The position numbers were made by a program, and so were the translations under genes. Positions 24,501 to 40,750 of a stretch of DNA of 64,000 bases are shown here, one piece after another (position 1 is the stretch's first letter; every line of letters starts with the position of its first letter). The notes below the pieces were generated by a model, which made no database searches, was not told the origin of the DNA, and saw nothing but the letters and a program-made list of their open reading frames with translations. The stretch is from Beverwykella pulmonaria (Eukaryota > Ascomycota > Dothideomycetes > Pleosporales > Melanommataceae): assembly GCA_001599595.1 (NCBI GenBank), contig BCHH01000002.1, positions 2,012,053 to 2,076,052 on the forward strand. Reading direction: 5' to 3'.

Positions 24501-27500
24501 CTCTGAACCGGGAAAATGGTCGTGCAGAATGCAGCCTAAAGTGAGGGTAGAAAGTCAGTGCGATTCTTAAAGGGGAGCATGGGATAAAGAGAGTTATTGA
24601 ATTACTTCAGTGGGGCCATAAGAGTTCACGCATGCTCCGCTCCACTCCTCTACGATTTCTGGTGGCATTGATTCTCCGATACAGTAGAGCCACTTGACAC
24701 TGGGTACTTCGACCCTGGAGATTGAAATAGCTATAGAAGGAGTGAGGTCCAGCAAGTCTATGTCCAGTGATCGAATGACTTCATGAAGATCGTTAAGCAT
24801 TGCACTTTGTTCTGCGGCACAGAGGGCGAAGCCGAAAGTCCAAGCGAGAAAACAATCATAGTAGCACATGTCGAAGGTTATCGCGGCATATTGTAGCAGT
24901 CTCGAGTCGTGAGTCCAAGGAACCACAGACCTTGAGCTCTCAATAGTCTGAATAGGAGATCGATGCTCCATGCTCACAGCTTTGGGAACACCTGTTGAAC
25001 CAGACGTGTAAAGACAATACGCTAGAGCAGTTGGAGCGAGACTCCTGATGACAGGGTTGTCCTGGGGGTGGTTTTCGATAGTGTCCACATCGAGGACGAC
25101 GATATTCCCACACCATTCCATTGAGAAGTCATTGGTACACAGTAAAACTTTGGGGTTGATCTCGGAGAGCATGAACTGCTTCCTCGCATCTGGGAGATCG
25201 GGATGTATCGGAGTGAAAGCTGCGCCAGCTTTGAGAACACCAAGTATGGTGGCGTAAAATTGGGGACCTTTTGCCATATGGACCGGTACAATGTCTTCGA
25301 GCTCAACCTTTCTTTGGATTAACGCACATGCGATCTGGTTCGCCTTTTCATTAAGAGTTTTGAAAGTCCAAATCGTTTGTTTGCCGTTTGTATGCCGGAA
25401 ATCGAGAGCCACGGAGTCTGGTCGTAGCACTGCATTGCGTTCGATTGCTGTGTGCAACAACTCTCCATCTCCTGGGCTGAGACGCTTGAAATTCATATTG
25501 GATTCGGCTAGTAAGCGGGAAGGAAAGCCAATGGTGTCTCCTGCCGCCGAATCTGGAAATCGAATCAAGGAGTCTAGGGCGTGTTCAAATGTCTCAATAA
25601 CGATGTTAGCATCGTTATTTGAGAGGAGATAGGGCCGGTAATGAAGCTTCAAAGTCAATTGATTGTTGGACTTGTCTTGAAACACCTCGCATACGATTGG
25701 TATATCCATATCTCCAATATCTTGCTCTAAGCTCCAGATCGATGGATCAAGTTGCGAACTTGGTTGTTGAAGAATGACAAGTGTGTCAAATAGAGTCCCC
25801 CCTTCACTGCATGTTTTAGCTTGTATGCGCCGAAGGGGTGTCAATTGAAAGGGTAGGGAGTCAAGGTTAAAATGGTGTAGTCGCTGGACCATCTCAGAAT
25901 TGCTACTCTGGAAGTCGAAATCAAGGCGAACAGGGAGAGTGTTGAAACAAGGAGCGACGAGCCTATCCAGGCTCTCTTCAGGTAGCGTACGCCCACTGAC
26001 TATATTTCCAAAACATAGATCACTCTCTCCTGTATAGAAATGCAGAAGTCTCGACCAGGCAGCTTGTATCACCGGAAGAAGAGATACCGACGAATTATGA
26101 CAAGTCTTGAGCACGTCACTGAGGGGGGTTTTCAGAGTCTGTGTTACGGACAATGACAGTATATCAGCTTCCCCGGCCTTCCCAGACAGAGATGGGAAAA
26201 AATTGGGTTCAAAGTTCGCCAACGTGGATGTCCAGAACCTATCGGCAGCGTCGAGATCCTGCGATACCATGTGTTGCAAATAGCAATCGTACGGAATCGA
26301 AGGAGAAAGGTCGCGATTGTAGTACGCTTCCTGTAGCTCTTTAAGTAGTATCGAGATGGCTGTTCCGTCATATAAGGCATGATGACAACAGAATATAATT
26401 TTGGATGATACCCCCCTGCAGCTGATGGCTAGCCGGATAGGAGGTTTGGAGGAGTTCAGCAAATCCGGTAACACGCCATTAGCATAGGACTCAATGTCTC
26501 CATCTGCTTCCAGTTGATCCCACTCAATCCTTTCGGATTCTAGGACAACTTGAGCAAAAGCAAATTGTAAGTGGTCGGTAGGCACAAAGGCAGTTCGTAG
26601 GATTTCATGCCTCTCTATCATGAGTGCCCAGCATTTCATAATGCAAGAAACTTTCCCATTGATAGCGAATACCATTGTGTTGCAGTATGATGATTTTGTA
26701 GCTGAACGTATGCTAGACAGCATTGCTTCTTGAAGTGGCGTGCATGGTAAGATTTTCTGCACTCGCATTCCTCGTTCTTCGAAGCTGGTACGAATTTGCG
26801 ATATCTCCTCAGAAGAAAATATTTCAGAAAGTGATCTGAAGCAGACAGGAGGGTGCAGATCCTGAGTTGAAGCTGGTGACAGAGTTGACGATAAGAGCGC
26901 CACTGTGGGGTTCTTCAAGATAACAGAAATGGGAATGATGATACCAGACTTTCTGAGCCTACCAGAGAAGTCTATAGCAAGTATTGAATCTAGTCCCAGG
27001 TTGAAGAACGAAGATGTCCGCCGAATATCATCCATACACACATTGATGGTTTGCGCGAGCGACTCTGCGATCTTCCGTTCCGCCTCGGAGAATGATTTCG
27101 TATCATCTATAGTGGAATGTTTATATGCGACAGACTCCAAATACTCGACGGAGAGGCTGCTAAACGTGTTATGAAGTAGTCGCTTGTCGACTTTCGCCTG
27201 AGGTGTCATTGGAATCCGAGTGATGGGAACAAGGTATGTTGGAACCATGTAAATCGGTAACTTCGATGTTAACGACTCGAAAATAGCCCATATTGTGGAA
27301 GTGTACGCTCTTGAGGATATTGTGTTGAACTCTTCAGACGATATATTTCTCGGAACCCAGAAAGTGACCAGTCGCTGAGTGGTGCGGTCATGGTGGAAAA
27401 GGAGAGTAACACAGTCCTCGACAGTTGTGTTGTTGAGAACATTGGATGTGACCTCGCCGAGTTCGACACGCTGGCCACGGATTTTGACCTGGTCATCAAA

Positions 27501-30500
27501 ACGTCCAGTGAATAATATAGAATCATCCGGCAGTAACGTGCCCATATCTCCCGAGCGGTAGATGCGACCATATATAGAATGAGTGATGATCTTCCTCGCA
27601 TTCAACTCGGGCATGTTGAGATATCCGCGAAATACCTGTGCTCCTCCAAAACAGAGCTCTCCAACCGCACCTCGAGGAACAATAGTGTCGCTCTCGGGGT
27701 CGAGGACGAAAGCCGAAGTATTACTGAATGGCGGCCCAATGTTGTTAATTAAGTCGTCGGATGTCATATCAGGACGAACAGTACATATGTTTGTGGTCTC
27801 TGAAGGCCCATATCCTATGATTTTATTAGAAATCTGAATTAGACTGAGGCGTCCATACTAACCTTGATAAAGACCTTTACCAGCCCATTGTCGTCTGACA
27901 TGCTCATTTACAGCCTCTCCAGCAGTGACAAGAAACTTGACTTTTGGCACATGATCGGGGTTGACTAAGGAAGCAACAGTAGGGGTTAGACTCAGATGGG
28001 TGATTTCCAGGTGGTTTATTGAGCCCTCAAAGTCGTGGAAGAGATCATCCTTTGTCGCCGTGCACAAGCTCATGCCCATGTACCAGGTATAGAATATCTC
28101 AAAAACAGAGACATCGAATGCTTGCGAGCAGGACTGTAGTAACCTTGATTCTGTCGAAGTAGGATACAACCCTGAGAGATGGTCAAGATTGCTCATCAAA
28201 TTGTCCTGAGTGACTAGGACTCCTTTGGGGGCACCTGTGCTGCCGGAAGTAAACACAGCGTAAGCTAGGTGCAATCCATTGTATTCAATGTCCAGGTCAT
28301 GACCAGAGTATGTTGAAAGATCCATATCGTCAACGTCAATGATTGTCAATAGGCTCTCGCGCCTTAGAACCTTGGAGGCTGATATCTCGCTAATGCAAAT
28401 CTTTACCTGAGCGTCTGCCAAGATCTTGCTGGTCCTTTCGAGTGGTGATTCTGGGACGATCGGCAGGTATCCAGACCCAGTTTTGAGTACAGCAAGGACC
28501 GAAACATAGAAGTTGATGGACTTCTCCATAAGCACGCAAATAAGCTGGTCCTCACCTGCGCCGTACTCTAACAAAGCATGGGCAAGTTGATTTGCACGCT
28601 CATTCAAAACGGCGTATGATAGTTTTTCTTTTACTGTCATGATTCCATCTACTGTTGTGCCGATAACGATCGCGTCTGTTTTGTGGTTCTTCGATGCCCA
28701 TTGCTCAACTGCATGAGCCGGCCCGTAAAGAATACGCTTCTGGATGGGGTGGGGATTTGCCACAGAGAGGCTCTGTGGATTAAAACATCGACCAGTATCC
28801 TCCATGTTTCTATTAATGTTATCAATGAAGTAGTTGACAAGTTCATCAATTTGAGAAGAGAGATATTTGATCTGAGTCTCAGGAATGACTGATGGGTCAT
28901 AAGTAATCTTGGTCAGGATGCAGTCTTGGCGAGGCTCAAACTCCATGGTAAGCGTGAACTCCAAGTTATCCGCACTACCAATAGTCTTTACTGGGAGTTG
29001 TTCGTCGTCAAAGTTCAGGAGAGACTGTTGCCAAATGAATAATACATCAAAGAGCCGTATTCCTGGGCGAATATTGCAAAGTTTGGTGATGTCTCGTAAT
29101 GGCAAGGTACAGTGCTGCAGCATGTCGCGATTGGCACTCTGTATCGTTTCCAGGATCTCTCTGACAGTAGTGAAATTTGAGAGGTGGAGTCGGAGAGGAA
29201 GAGAAGCTATACAAGGTCCCAGTATCTTTTCAATGCCCGTAACAGGAAGCGTCCTTCCAGATGTGACTGTTCCAATTACGACATCGCTTGATCCGAGGTA
29301 TAGTCCAATGATGCGTGCGGCGGCCGCTTGGAAGAAAACTTGCGAGTTGACACCACACTCATTAGCGCGACTCGAGAGAGACTGGACGTTGACAAGGGAC
29401 TTCGTAGAGACCGAACTAAGCGAACCGTTTCGAAAAACTCTGCCATTGAAGTTGGGCAAAGGTGTTGGGCAAAATTCCTTCAAGAGATTTGACCAGTAAG
29501 CGGAGCTCGCGGCGCGTTCTTCGCTTTTCCGTGTCGCAGAGTAGTACTTTACCACGTCGCGGTATTGCGGCCGAACCTCAAGTGCCTTGCCATCAATGAT
29601 ATTGCTAAGATCCCGGAGAAGAAGGTCGAATGACCAGCCGTCATAGAGTGCATGATGGATTTGAAACAGAAGACGCGGTCTCGCGATGGTCGCGTTGACT
29701 TGAACTGCTAACGGTCGAAGTATTGAATCGATCGAGCCAAGGGAGTATATTTTCGAGAAGTTTGTGACTTCGCTAATTTGAGACATATCCAAGTTCTTCC
29801 ATATCACTTGCGCAAACGAGCCAGAAGTCGAGGCTGAGGCATAGAATCCGGACCGCAATATTTCGTTTTCGTCTGCAAGTCTCTCCAGAAACGCTTGTAT
29901 TTCTGTGAAAGTGTGCGGGGAAGATAGTTCCGTCTCGATCCAGTTGCAATATGCATCTGGCTTGATTGTAGTCTCAGCGAGCATGGCTTCTTGCAAAGGA
30001 GTGCAAGGTATTATGTCGACAATGCTCTCTTTGTATTGGTCCAACTCCGGGATCATTATATTGGGACACTCCGAGTCGATGGGAGATTTAGTGGTGTTTT
30101 TGAGGTTCTTTCTTTCGCATGTAGAAATTAGATCATTTAGACTCAAAGCGGAGAGTACATCCAAAGCTCCGATACTATAGCCCTCCTCTCGTAGCAAGGA
30201 AGCTATACGAATAGAGCGTAGCGAGTCCAACCCTGCAGATCCAAGAGCAGTATCCAAAGAAATATCTTGGTTCAGGACGCTTTCTAGGATGTGGAGAATG
30301 GCCAGACCAGAGTTACTAGTTGGGCGAAGCGCGGAATGAACTCTGTGACGATCTTCTCGGACATAGTTTACTTCTAAGCTTTTCTTATCAATCTTTCCTG
30401 CTGATGACTGTGGCATGTGCGGTATGAACACGATGTCAGTAGGGATCATGTAACTTGGTAACCACTGTTTGCAGACATTTATAACGGTTGTCTTTGAGAC

Positions 30501-31922
30501 GACGCGGGAACCGACCGCACAGAAAGCCACCAGACTATCCTCAATGACCATTGTCGCGACGGTGTGGCAACCATCAGTTTTGGAGATAATTTGTTCGATT
30601 TCACCAAGTTCAACCCGTTGACCCTTGAGCTTCACCTGTCCAGAAGTCATGCGGCCCAAACACTCAAGGGTTCCATTCGGAAGAAGTCGAGCTTTGTCGC
30701 CAGTACGGTATAAAATACCGAGCTCAGGATCTTTAATGAAAGCAGATGCTGAGAGTTCAGGCCGGTTGAGATATCCTTCTGCGACCTGAGGACCACCTAT
30801 AACTAGTTCCCCCACTTCGCCCAATGGCAATATCATAATACTTTGAGATGAGTTGCTGTCGGAAAGAGGAGATACGATTAAAGTTGAGACGGTGTCCAAA
30901 GGGAAACCAATGTTGCCCACCGGGAAGTCGCTCTGGAAGTTTGGCTGCAACGTGCAATGTATGGCAGTTTCAGTAGGTCCATAAGCCCCCCACAAGATGC
31001 TCGACCTTGAGCTGTTGCCACCAAACTCATTTACCACATGGCGAGTAAGCATTTCGCCAATAGTGACCAATAACCTCAATCCAGGTACACTTTCTCGTCC
31101 CCGCAGCAAGTTGCTGACAACAGTTGGGGTGAGTTCAGCAGCGTCAACATCTAGCTCAGAGATGACTCCTGGTAGATCGTCAAGCATATAAGACCGAGTA
31201 CAGCCAACCAGTGTCTTTCCCCTGAATAGAGGAAAGAAGATTTCGAAGATAGAAACATCGAATGTTGGAGCGGCAAATTGAAGAAATCGATCGAAGTCTG
31301 GGATGTGTCGATCATGGGCCAGCAAGCTTTGGGTGACAGCTCTATGAGAAACTTTCACGGCTTTCGGCATACCAGTCGACCCGGAAGTATAGAGAATGTA
31401 CGCCAAGTCGCCGGTGTGTACTTCGGGTATATCGGTGTTCACAATCCTTTCCTGTCCCGTGAGGTCGTCCGCGAGTAGTACGTGGAGGTTTTCTATTCGT
31501 GGGATGTTCTTTACTTGTTTCGAATCACTAATGACGAGATTTGCTGACACATCATTCAAGATGAACTTGAGGCGTTCTTCGGGGGTACCCAAGCCTAGTG
31601 GACAGAAGGATTTCCCGGCTTTGAGGATGGCCAATATAGTGATGTAGAGCTCCGGAGACTGTGGAAGAAGAACAGGAACAATGGTTGAGGCATCTTTCAG
31701 CCCCGCTAGCGATTTGGTGATCTTCCAAGCAAGTGCATCACTCAAGGTATGCAGAGCCTCATAAGATAACTTTCTTCTCTTCGATCCGTATTCCAGGAAA
31801 TCGATGGCGGGTTCTGTTGTGGCAGAGGCATGAGGGACCAATTCATGAAGCAGCGTGGGGCCTTCGATCAACAAAGGATATTTGTTCAGTACTGATGGCT
31901 CCGGGATTGGTCCAGGAAGCAT
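15581..31922 (-). CDS. sidC: Ferrichrome/ferricrocin-type siderophore synthetase (NRPS, SidC/NPS2 type)
   Basis: Three exons, 31922-27863, 27814-24606 and 24535-15581, give 5,407 residues. Introns of 48 and 70 bp each sit inside the YGPTE core of an A domain and restore it (YGPSETT in A2; GPTEAAFC in A3). Module order: A1-T1-C1-A2-T2-C2-A3-T3-C3-A4-T4-C4-T5-C5-T6-C6. All four A domains keep the ATP motif (LYTSGSTG, FTSGSTG, LYTSGSTG, LYTSGTTG) and the FDxS-type core with Asp235. T-domain serines lie in GLDS motifs at about residues 567, 1645, 2685, 3763, 4319 and 4873. C-domain motifs are HHALYDG (C1, C2), FHALFDA (C3), FHALYDG (C4), AHALYDG (C5) and HHILYDG (C6). The C-terminal T-C-T-C tail without A domains is typical of ferrichrome synthetases, which join three N5-acyl-N5-hydroxyornithines to small amino acids and cyclise the hexapeptide. 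No TE domain, as usual. The divergent neighbour sidA makes the hydroxyornithine. Exact product is not readable from sequence alone. Confidence 0.95.
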
Positions 31923-32507
31923 GTCGCAGACTACCCAATCAGGTAATTATGTGGTAGATGGCTGAAGGAGATACGAACGCAATCAAAGCAAAGCGTGAAG
32001 GGATGTTCCAATGTTGAAAAGTAGTTTAATAAAATAGAGGTAGAACTTTTCATTCCAGAGCTGGCTTTGGGGTCGTAGGTTAGTAAGGGTCATTCCTACG
32101 GCATCATCTGATGATTAACTGCGACGTACTGATTGGTCAGTGCTCGTGATGGTTATGATTTTGCTTGTTGCGAGGGTTAACGAGATGAGAGTACACGTGA
32201 GGACCCGTCAACTCACTAAGCTGTGTTAAAAGCCGTAGGTGGGTTATGGCTGCGGTTGGCGGAAGCGCACTAGCCGCCCTCGTAACGAAAGCAGGAGGTG
32301 AAGGCCGCCGGGGAGTCATCAGGGTGCAAAAGTTGAGATAAATGGACGGAAGGGATTTTAGTTGAATGGACTAATTGTTTGTAGAGGTGAACGAAGAGGT
32401 TGCTTGTTCGCGTAGTTGTCGCTCGTCGCTGCCAGCACGATCTTACGTCTTGTCGCGATGAACTCCACATGTAAGTCAAGACGTAATAGGCAGGGCGCGC
32501 CAACGAA

Positions 32508-32516
32508 ATCTGATAA
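32508..32516 (+). promoter_or_regulatory. Iron-regulatory GATA site 1 (ATCTGATAA)
   Basis: Exact match to ATCWGATAA, the consensus of SreA/Urbs1/Fep1-type iron GATA repressors; 586 bp upstream of the sidC start. It sits in a small inverted repeat, GAAATCT-GATA-AGATTTC. Confidence 0.75.
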
Positions 32517-32916
32517 GATTTCTCCAAGGCTAGCTACCATGGGAAGGAGACTCCCCTGCAAGCGAAGGGCATGAATAAAACACCAAAAACAGAGCCTGGG
32601 GCTGAATTCGAAGAGACTTCTGTTACTTTTCTATTTGCGTGGGAAATGGAGCAGGTACGGATGAGCCAGAAGAAGGGGCATTACAAGATCTTTGACAAGG
32701 AGATGGTACCAGTCAAAGAAACCACTGCTTAAGATATTCCACACTGCGAGGTGATACAAGTTGATGCTTCATCGTACTCCATGGACTGGTCGAAAAACTG
32801 TGGATTGTTCGCATGTGTCAACCCACCGACTTCGGCAAAGCATGTTGGTGGGGAAGAACGAAGGAGATGTGTAAGAGCGTGGGGCGGAATTGCTTCGGTG
32901 TTATGCAGGAGATATT

Positions 32917-32925
32917 TTATCAGAT
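32917..32925 (-). promoter_or_regulatory. Iron-regulatory GATA site 2 (ATCTGATAA)
   Basis: TTATCAGAT on the + strand, the exact reverse complement of ATCTGATAA, roughly one kilobase upstream of sidC and 1.6 kb upstream of sidA. Confidence 0.7.
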
Positions 32926-33878
32926 CATCAGATTGCAGCACAGACTCGGACCTGGCAAGGTAATGCAGATCAAATAAATTCCACCGCATCGACTACTTTC
33001 GGCTACGATTACTCCTACAAGAACACAGCACTTTAGATCCGGGGCATTTCTGAATACTCTCTTTATAGCGGTTTTCCTTCGGCAGTGCCAACCTAGACAG
33101 GATCCTTTCTAATAGAACAATCTGGTCCCAAGAGGGACAGCGCTTTGAGCTGTCATTTCCCTTTCGTTCACAATGAGCATGTCCACTCCTAAATGACACT
33201 GATCTTGTATACTACACTCTGTGTTTTCTTACGCAGCGCAATGCCGTATTAATTGCATTTTCCAAAAAAAAAAAAAGCCTGAACAAGCAACGTCATATCC
33301 CTGCTTGTCACTGCTATTCTACGAGAGCTATGCCTAGCTAATGTCTCGCTATATCACTCCATGGAATCTTCTTCGTTCAGGGTTGCTGTGTACAGAAGCT
33401 CTATCGGTTCAACTGCTGCTAAATGTGAAGTTTTCTGGCGCACCCATCCCAGTAGACTTGATAAATTGGCCGTGAACAGGGCAGGTGCTAGGAAAGCTCT
33501 CTGTGTTTTCTGCCTCGTGCGTCATCACCAGCATGGACTGGTTGAGCAATGGATCAGTGCACGAGATGACTAGCCTTGAGTAGCAACTATTCCGCTGAGA
33601 CGTAAGGCCGAAGCTCGGAGCAAATTTTCATCTGATTAGATTTGCATTTTCGATAGCCCCGCGGCCAAGCTGCCAAGCATCTCTCCTACCCTGTTCCATG
33701 CCCCTTTCGTCCCTTCATCCCACGTTCACCAAGCGTCGCTACGGCCCAAAAGAAATTCGGGGCAAGCGTTGCGGGGTCACTGAAAATTTTGCCTGGGTCA
33801 TGACCGCCCTGATGTCGATGTGCGCGCTTGCCTGGGCGCTTTCCAACCCCCAACACACTCCTTTCGCACCGCGCGTCG

Positions 33879-33887
33879 TTATCAGAT
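33879..33887 (-). promoter_or_regulatory. Iron-regulatory GATA site 3 (ATCTGATAA)
   Basis: TTATCAGAT on the + strand, about 600 bp upstream of the sidA start. With sites 1 and 2 it gives three identical nonamers in the shared promoter. Confidence 0.75.
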
Positions 33888-34490
33888 TGAGAGATTAGAT
33901 TGAGGATCCTGGTATCCTTGACATTCAGAACCCTCCACCTGCCGATGGTCGGCTCGATGCGGTTGTGTCAAACGGGCCGCAAGACCCTCCCAACATCTTA
34001 AAACAGCACTCCGTCGTACGATCGTCACCCTGGGCTGGTTGAGAGCAAGCATGGCCCTCGGGCCCTACCAGTCTGGAAACAGCAGTAGTGAGCGCCATCG
34101 ACTACATTCATAATGGGGACGTGGTAGCAGTACACCTCTACAAGCCGTCTCCGTGCTCGGCTCACTTTTCTCGACTCTGGCAGAACGTTGACACATGTAA
34201 GTCTACCACCCCACGATCTCAGTTTAGGGTGTTTCTCGAGCCAGTCGTCTTGCGTCATGGTCAAGTCAAGCCACTGACCCGTCGGCTCTAGAATCAGCCC
34301 TTGGATTGTGTACCTCGCCCTTCTCCATTGCCTCAAATCATACCTCCCCTGCCACAAATAATTGACCGGTGGCAGTGTACCAATAGGAGTAACTGGTGAG
34401 CAAACGAACATGGCCCCACCCGGGGCGGAGGTGTGGTCCTAACCTTCATAGATTTCTTCGTTGCGGACCGCCCCGCTCATCTTCTATATC

Positions 34491-36195
34491 ATGACACCCC
34501 ACGCCGAAATGTCAATGCAGGATGCGAATGGCAGCTCTCCCGCACCTCAAGAGTCTTTCCCAGGCGTACGTGGTTTCTCTGCGAATGGCTTTGAAGATAG
34601 CCATTTTCCCACGTTCGAGAATCGATCCCACCTTCGATACACTCCGGAGGAGGAAATACACGACTTGGTGTGTGTTGGATTTGGACCGGCGTCACTGGCG
34701 ATTGCCGTGGCTCTTCACGACGCACTAGATGGAACAGATCCGTCTCTGCATGTACCTGGCCTACAAGGTCGAGCCCCCAAAGTCGCTTTCTTGGAGAAGC
34801 AGTCTCAGTTCCACTGGCATGCAGGGATGCTACTTCCTGGAGCTAAGATGCAGATCACATTCATGAAGGACATGGCAACAATGAGGAACCCGAGAAGCGA
34901 ATTCACATTCATCAACTATCTTTTCCGGAAAAACAGATTGGTCGAGTTTACAAACCTGAACACCTTCCTGCCGCAACGCGTAGAGTACGAAGATTACATG
35001 CGGTGGTGTGCTAGCTGGTTCGACGAAGTCGTGCAGTATGACCAGGAGGTGATCAAGGTGGTGGCGGAAAGATCTCCTAGTGGTGGCGGCGAGGTCACAA
35101 TCTTCAATGTCTTGTCCCGAAATGTTCGCTCCGGAAAGATGGAGTCTCGACGGGCGAAGCATGTCGTCATTGCTGCCGGAGGACGGCCGAATCTCCCCAA
35201 ACCATTTCCCAGCAACCACGCTAAGGTCATTCATTCCTCGCTCTTCTCCCACGTCGCCACCAAAGTTTTGAAAGATGTTCAATACCCGTACAATATCGCC
35301 GTTGTCGGAAATGGACAGAGTGCGGCGGAGATTTTTGACTTCTTGCATACGCATTATCCCAATGCGCGGACGCGGCTCCTAATCAAACAGGGTGCTTTGC
35401 GCCCTAGTGACGACTCGCCTTTGTACGTATCTACGGAAGCTCAATCATGTCCTTTTTCTGATATGCCTCAGCGTTAACGAGCTTTTTAATCCCGCGCGCG
35501 TAGACAGCACATTCTCTCGTTCCCCAGAACTTCGAACCTCGTCCATCATACAGGACCGTAATACAAACTATGGGGTTGTGCGTATAGGTTTGCTCGAACA
35601 CATTTACGAAACTTTATATACCCAGCGCGTCCGTTACGGAAACAATCGGGCAGCGGAAGAGCAATGGCCGCACAACATATTGCCTTATCGCTGTGTTGTT
35701 GACGTAGAGGGCTCACCTGTCGTTAAGGATGGGATCCGTCTGCATGTTCGGGACAAGAGTCCGCTCTACCTGTCCGTTGTGCCGGATAAGGATGAGAAGC
35801 AGGAAGTACTGGACGTTGATGCTGTATTTGTGGCGACAGGCTACCACCGCGACCTCCACGAGACGCTACTCCAGGACTTGCGAGATCTAATGCCTGGCGG
35901 TGATTTGAAGGATGCGAAATGGAAGGTCCAGAGGGATTATAGCGTCCAGTTCGCAGACAAGAAAGTCAGCGAGGATGCCGGAGTGTGGTTGCAGGGATGC
36001 TGCGAGAGCTCGCATGGCGTAAGTCGTCTGCCCCAAATGCAATTTCCGGAACAAGCCTGATGTGTGGTCCGGCAGTTGAGCGATACGCTTCTTTCGATTC
36101 TAGCAGTGCGCGGAGGCCAGATTGTGAAATCTATCTTTGAGAACGGGCCAAAATGGGACGGAGCTGAGGTGTTACGTTACGAAGCGCTTTCGTAA
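34491..36195 (+). CDS. sidA: L-ornithine N5-monooxygenase (siderophore biosynthesis)
   Basis: Catalyses FAD- and NADPH-dependent N5-hydroxylation of L-ornithine, the first committed step of hydroxamate siderophore synthesis. Three exons, 34491-35422, 35472-36018 and 36076-36195, give 532 residues; both introns are short GT-AG introns with preserved phase (SPF|VNELFNP and SSHG|LSDTLLS). The start is the first in-frame ATG. Motifs: FAD-binding VCVGFGPASLAIAVAL (about residue 55), substrate/flavin block FHWHAGMLLPGAKMQITFMK, KDMATMRNPRSEFTF, NADPH-binding VVGNGQSAAEIFDF, and the C-terminal FVATGYHRDLH motif typical of N-hydroxylating monooxygenases. The C-terminal LSDTLLSILAVRGGQIV matches the family end. 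Length is normal. Divergent from the NRPS, with shared iron-type GATA sites, implying co-regulation by iron. Confidence 0.96.
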
Positions 36196-37683
36196 GTAGC
36201 TGCGAACATGCCGCTGGTGTTGCGGCGCTGCGTTGTCACATGTCTCGTGCCCTGTCTCAGCGACTGTGGCTGTGTCGGAGAAGTGGGCCTCATTGGTAGT
36301 TATATTGAATTTTCCTTTCCAACCTGTTTCCGGCTGTTGTCCTCTCGAGCGAGTTTCACGATAGATGACGGTGCACGCTGTTGACGAGATAATGGGTCCG
36401 GAAAAGTGTTCGGAGAATGGCGTTCCTTTGCCACAATCATGCCTCGCTACGAGCAGAAGCATATTCTGAGCTGAAACTTAAGTCTGGACCTTGTTTTTGA
36501 AGTGCTTGAAGGTGCTAGGCAACGGAAGTTTCACTGAGGGTGATTTGATGATTGGAATGGAAGGAGTTAGCGCCGTGTGCGACTTCCAAGTTGCAATGCG
36601 TGCCCCATGGGTGGTGTGAAGAATGGAAATTGTTTACCATAGTATGACTATGACTATGATGATGCTAATGCTTTGCAGGGTGGTTATAATGTCATCGTAG
36701 ATGATTCATACTTGATGTGAACAGCCGTTAATAGAAGACGTTCAAGGACTATTGCTTATTCTGCTTGCATGTTTGCTTCCTCATAACACCTCCACGTGAA
36801 TTCGGAAGTCAAAAGGATCAGCTTGGGCTCCCCAAATCACATCATCCTGCCGGGATGAGTTTACAAGTCCCTGGAGTCTTCCACTCTATTGTGACAATAT
36901 AGAAATATCAGCAGAGGGCACGATGGACAGACTTGGCTTCGTAATTGCTGTTCTGCATCTTCGTAACGCCTGAGGTGCAGTCCGGTGAGTGCCCAATGCA
37001 AGCAGTGGCTGAGCATCCACCTAGGTTGACCTGTCTTGGTGACCCTGAGGTGACGAATAGCAGCCTCGATGCGGAAAACCGCGTATTGGGTTCAGTGGAC
37101 ACACAGTCGGGCGAGGCGAGGCATCGGGCATGGAGGCATGCTGGGAGTGGTGCTTGCTGGAGGGTGAATGTCGCGGGCGGGAGCTAAGAAATACACCGGA
37201 TTGGGCAGCCTTAGGTTGTTGCTCTGGCGTGAACATCATTCACTCGGCCACCTCACCTCGCGCGCTACATTTTTACTCCCTCACATGCTCCCCCCTACGC
37301 GCCCTTCACTGCGACCCTAACCTGCTCCTATTGTCACTTCGCCTGATCGTGGCTCTGAGGTTGTTGTCGCAGCACGCCGTCCGTGGAGAGCACCCACTGA
37401 GGTACCACCCCCGCCGCGCAAACTCTCCACACATCGTGATACTCTCCCTTTGAGTTTCGCTCGCAGCTCGCACACCCTGCCATCGCCTTCACGCTAACGT
37501 CCGGCCTCATCCAGCCTGTGGCGCCCCTCCGCTGCCCTGCCCTGCCCTCTCCGCCGGCGCCCACCACCTCCACCACAATTCGGCATGCCAACCGCGAATT
37601 AACCCGCGTCACCAGCTGAATCGGCTGCGTACCAACACTCTCCGCCTCGACGACACTCGCTTTTCGAGCACCTCTCCAGCGCC
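36196..37683. other. Intergenic between sidA and YAK1
   Basis: No supported gene. The 37190-37683 part, rich in CT and CCCTCAC blocks, looks like the promoter and 5' leader of YAK1; TATGACTATGAC-type short repeats occur near 36640. Confidence 0.45.

Positions 37684-40750
<3,067 letters not shown>

Larger units (their letters stand above)
31923..34490. other. Divergent sidC-sidA promoter region
   Basis: 2.57 kb between the two start codons, with no convincing gene inside. Three exact SreA-type sites (listed separately) and one-mismatch variants at about 32105 and 33632 lie here. A run of 13 A starts at about 33264. A 128-codon minus-strand frame at 34025-34411 has no domain and overlaps the likely sidA 5' leader. 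Confidence 0.6.

Noticed and set aside
24398..24620. NRPS split into three separate genes
   Set aside because: Both gaps are short introns lying inside A-domain core motifs, and splicing restores YGPSE and GPTE; it is one gene.
34025..34411. 128-codon minus-strand frame upstream of sidA
   Set aside because: No domain or homology pattern, lies in the sidA leader/promoter, and composition looks fortuitous.
34461..34490. N-terminal extension of SidA from a TTG codon
   Set aside because: The first ATG in frame is at 34491 and no conserved sequence lies upstream of it.
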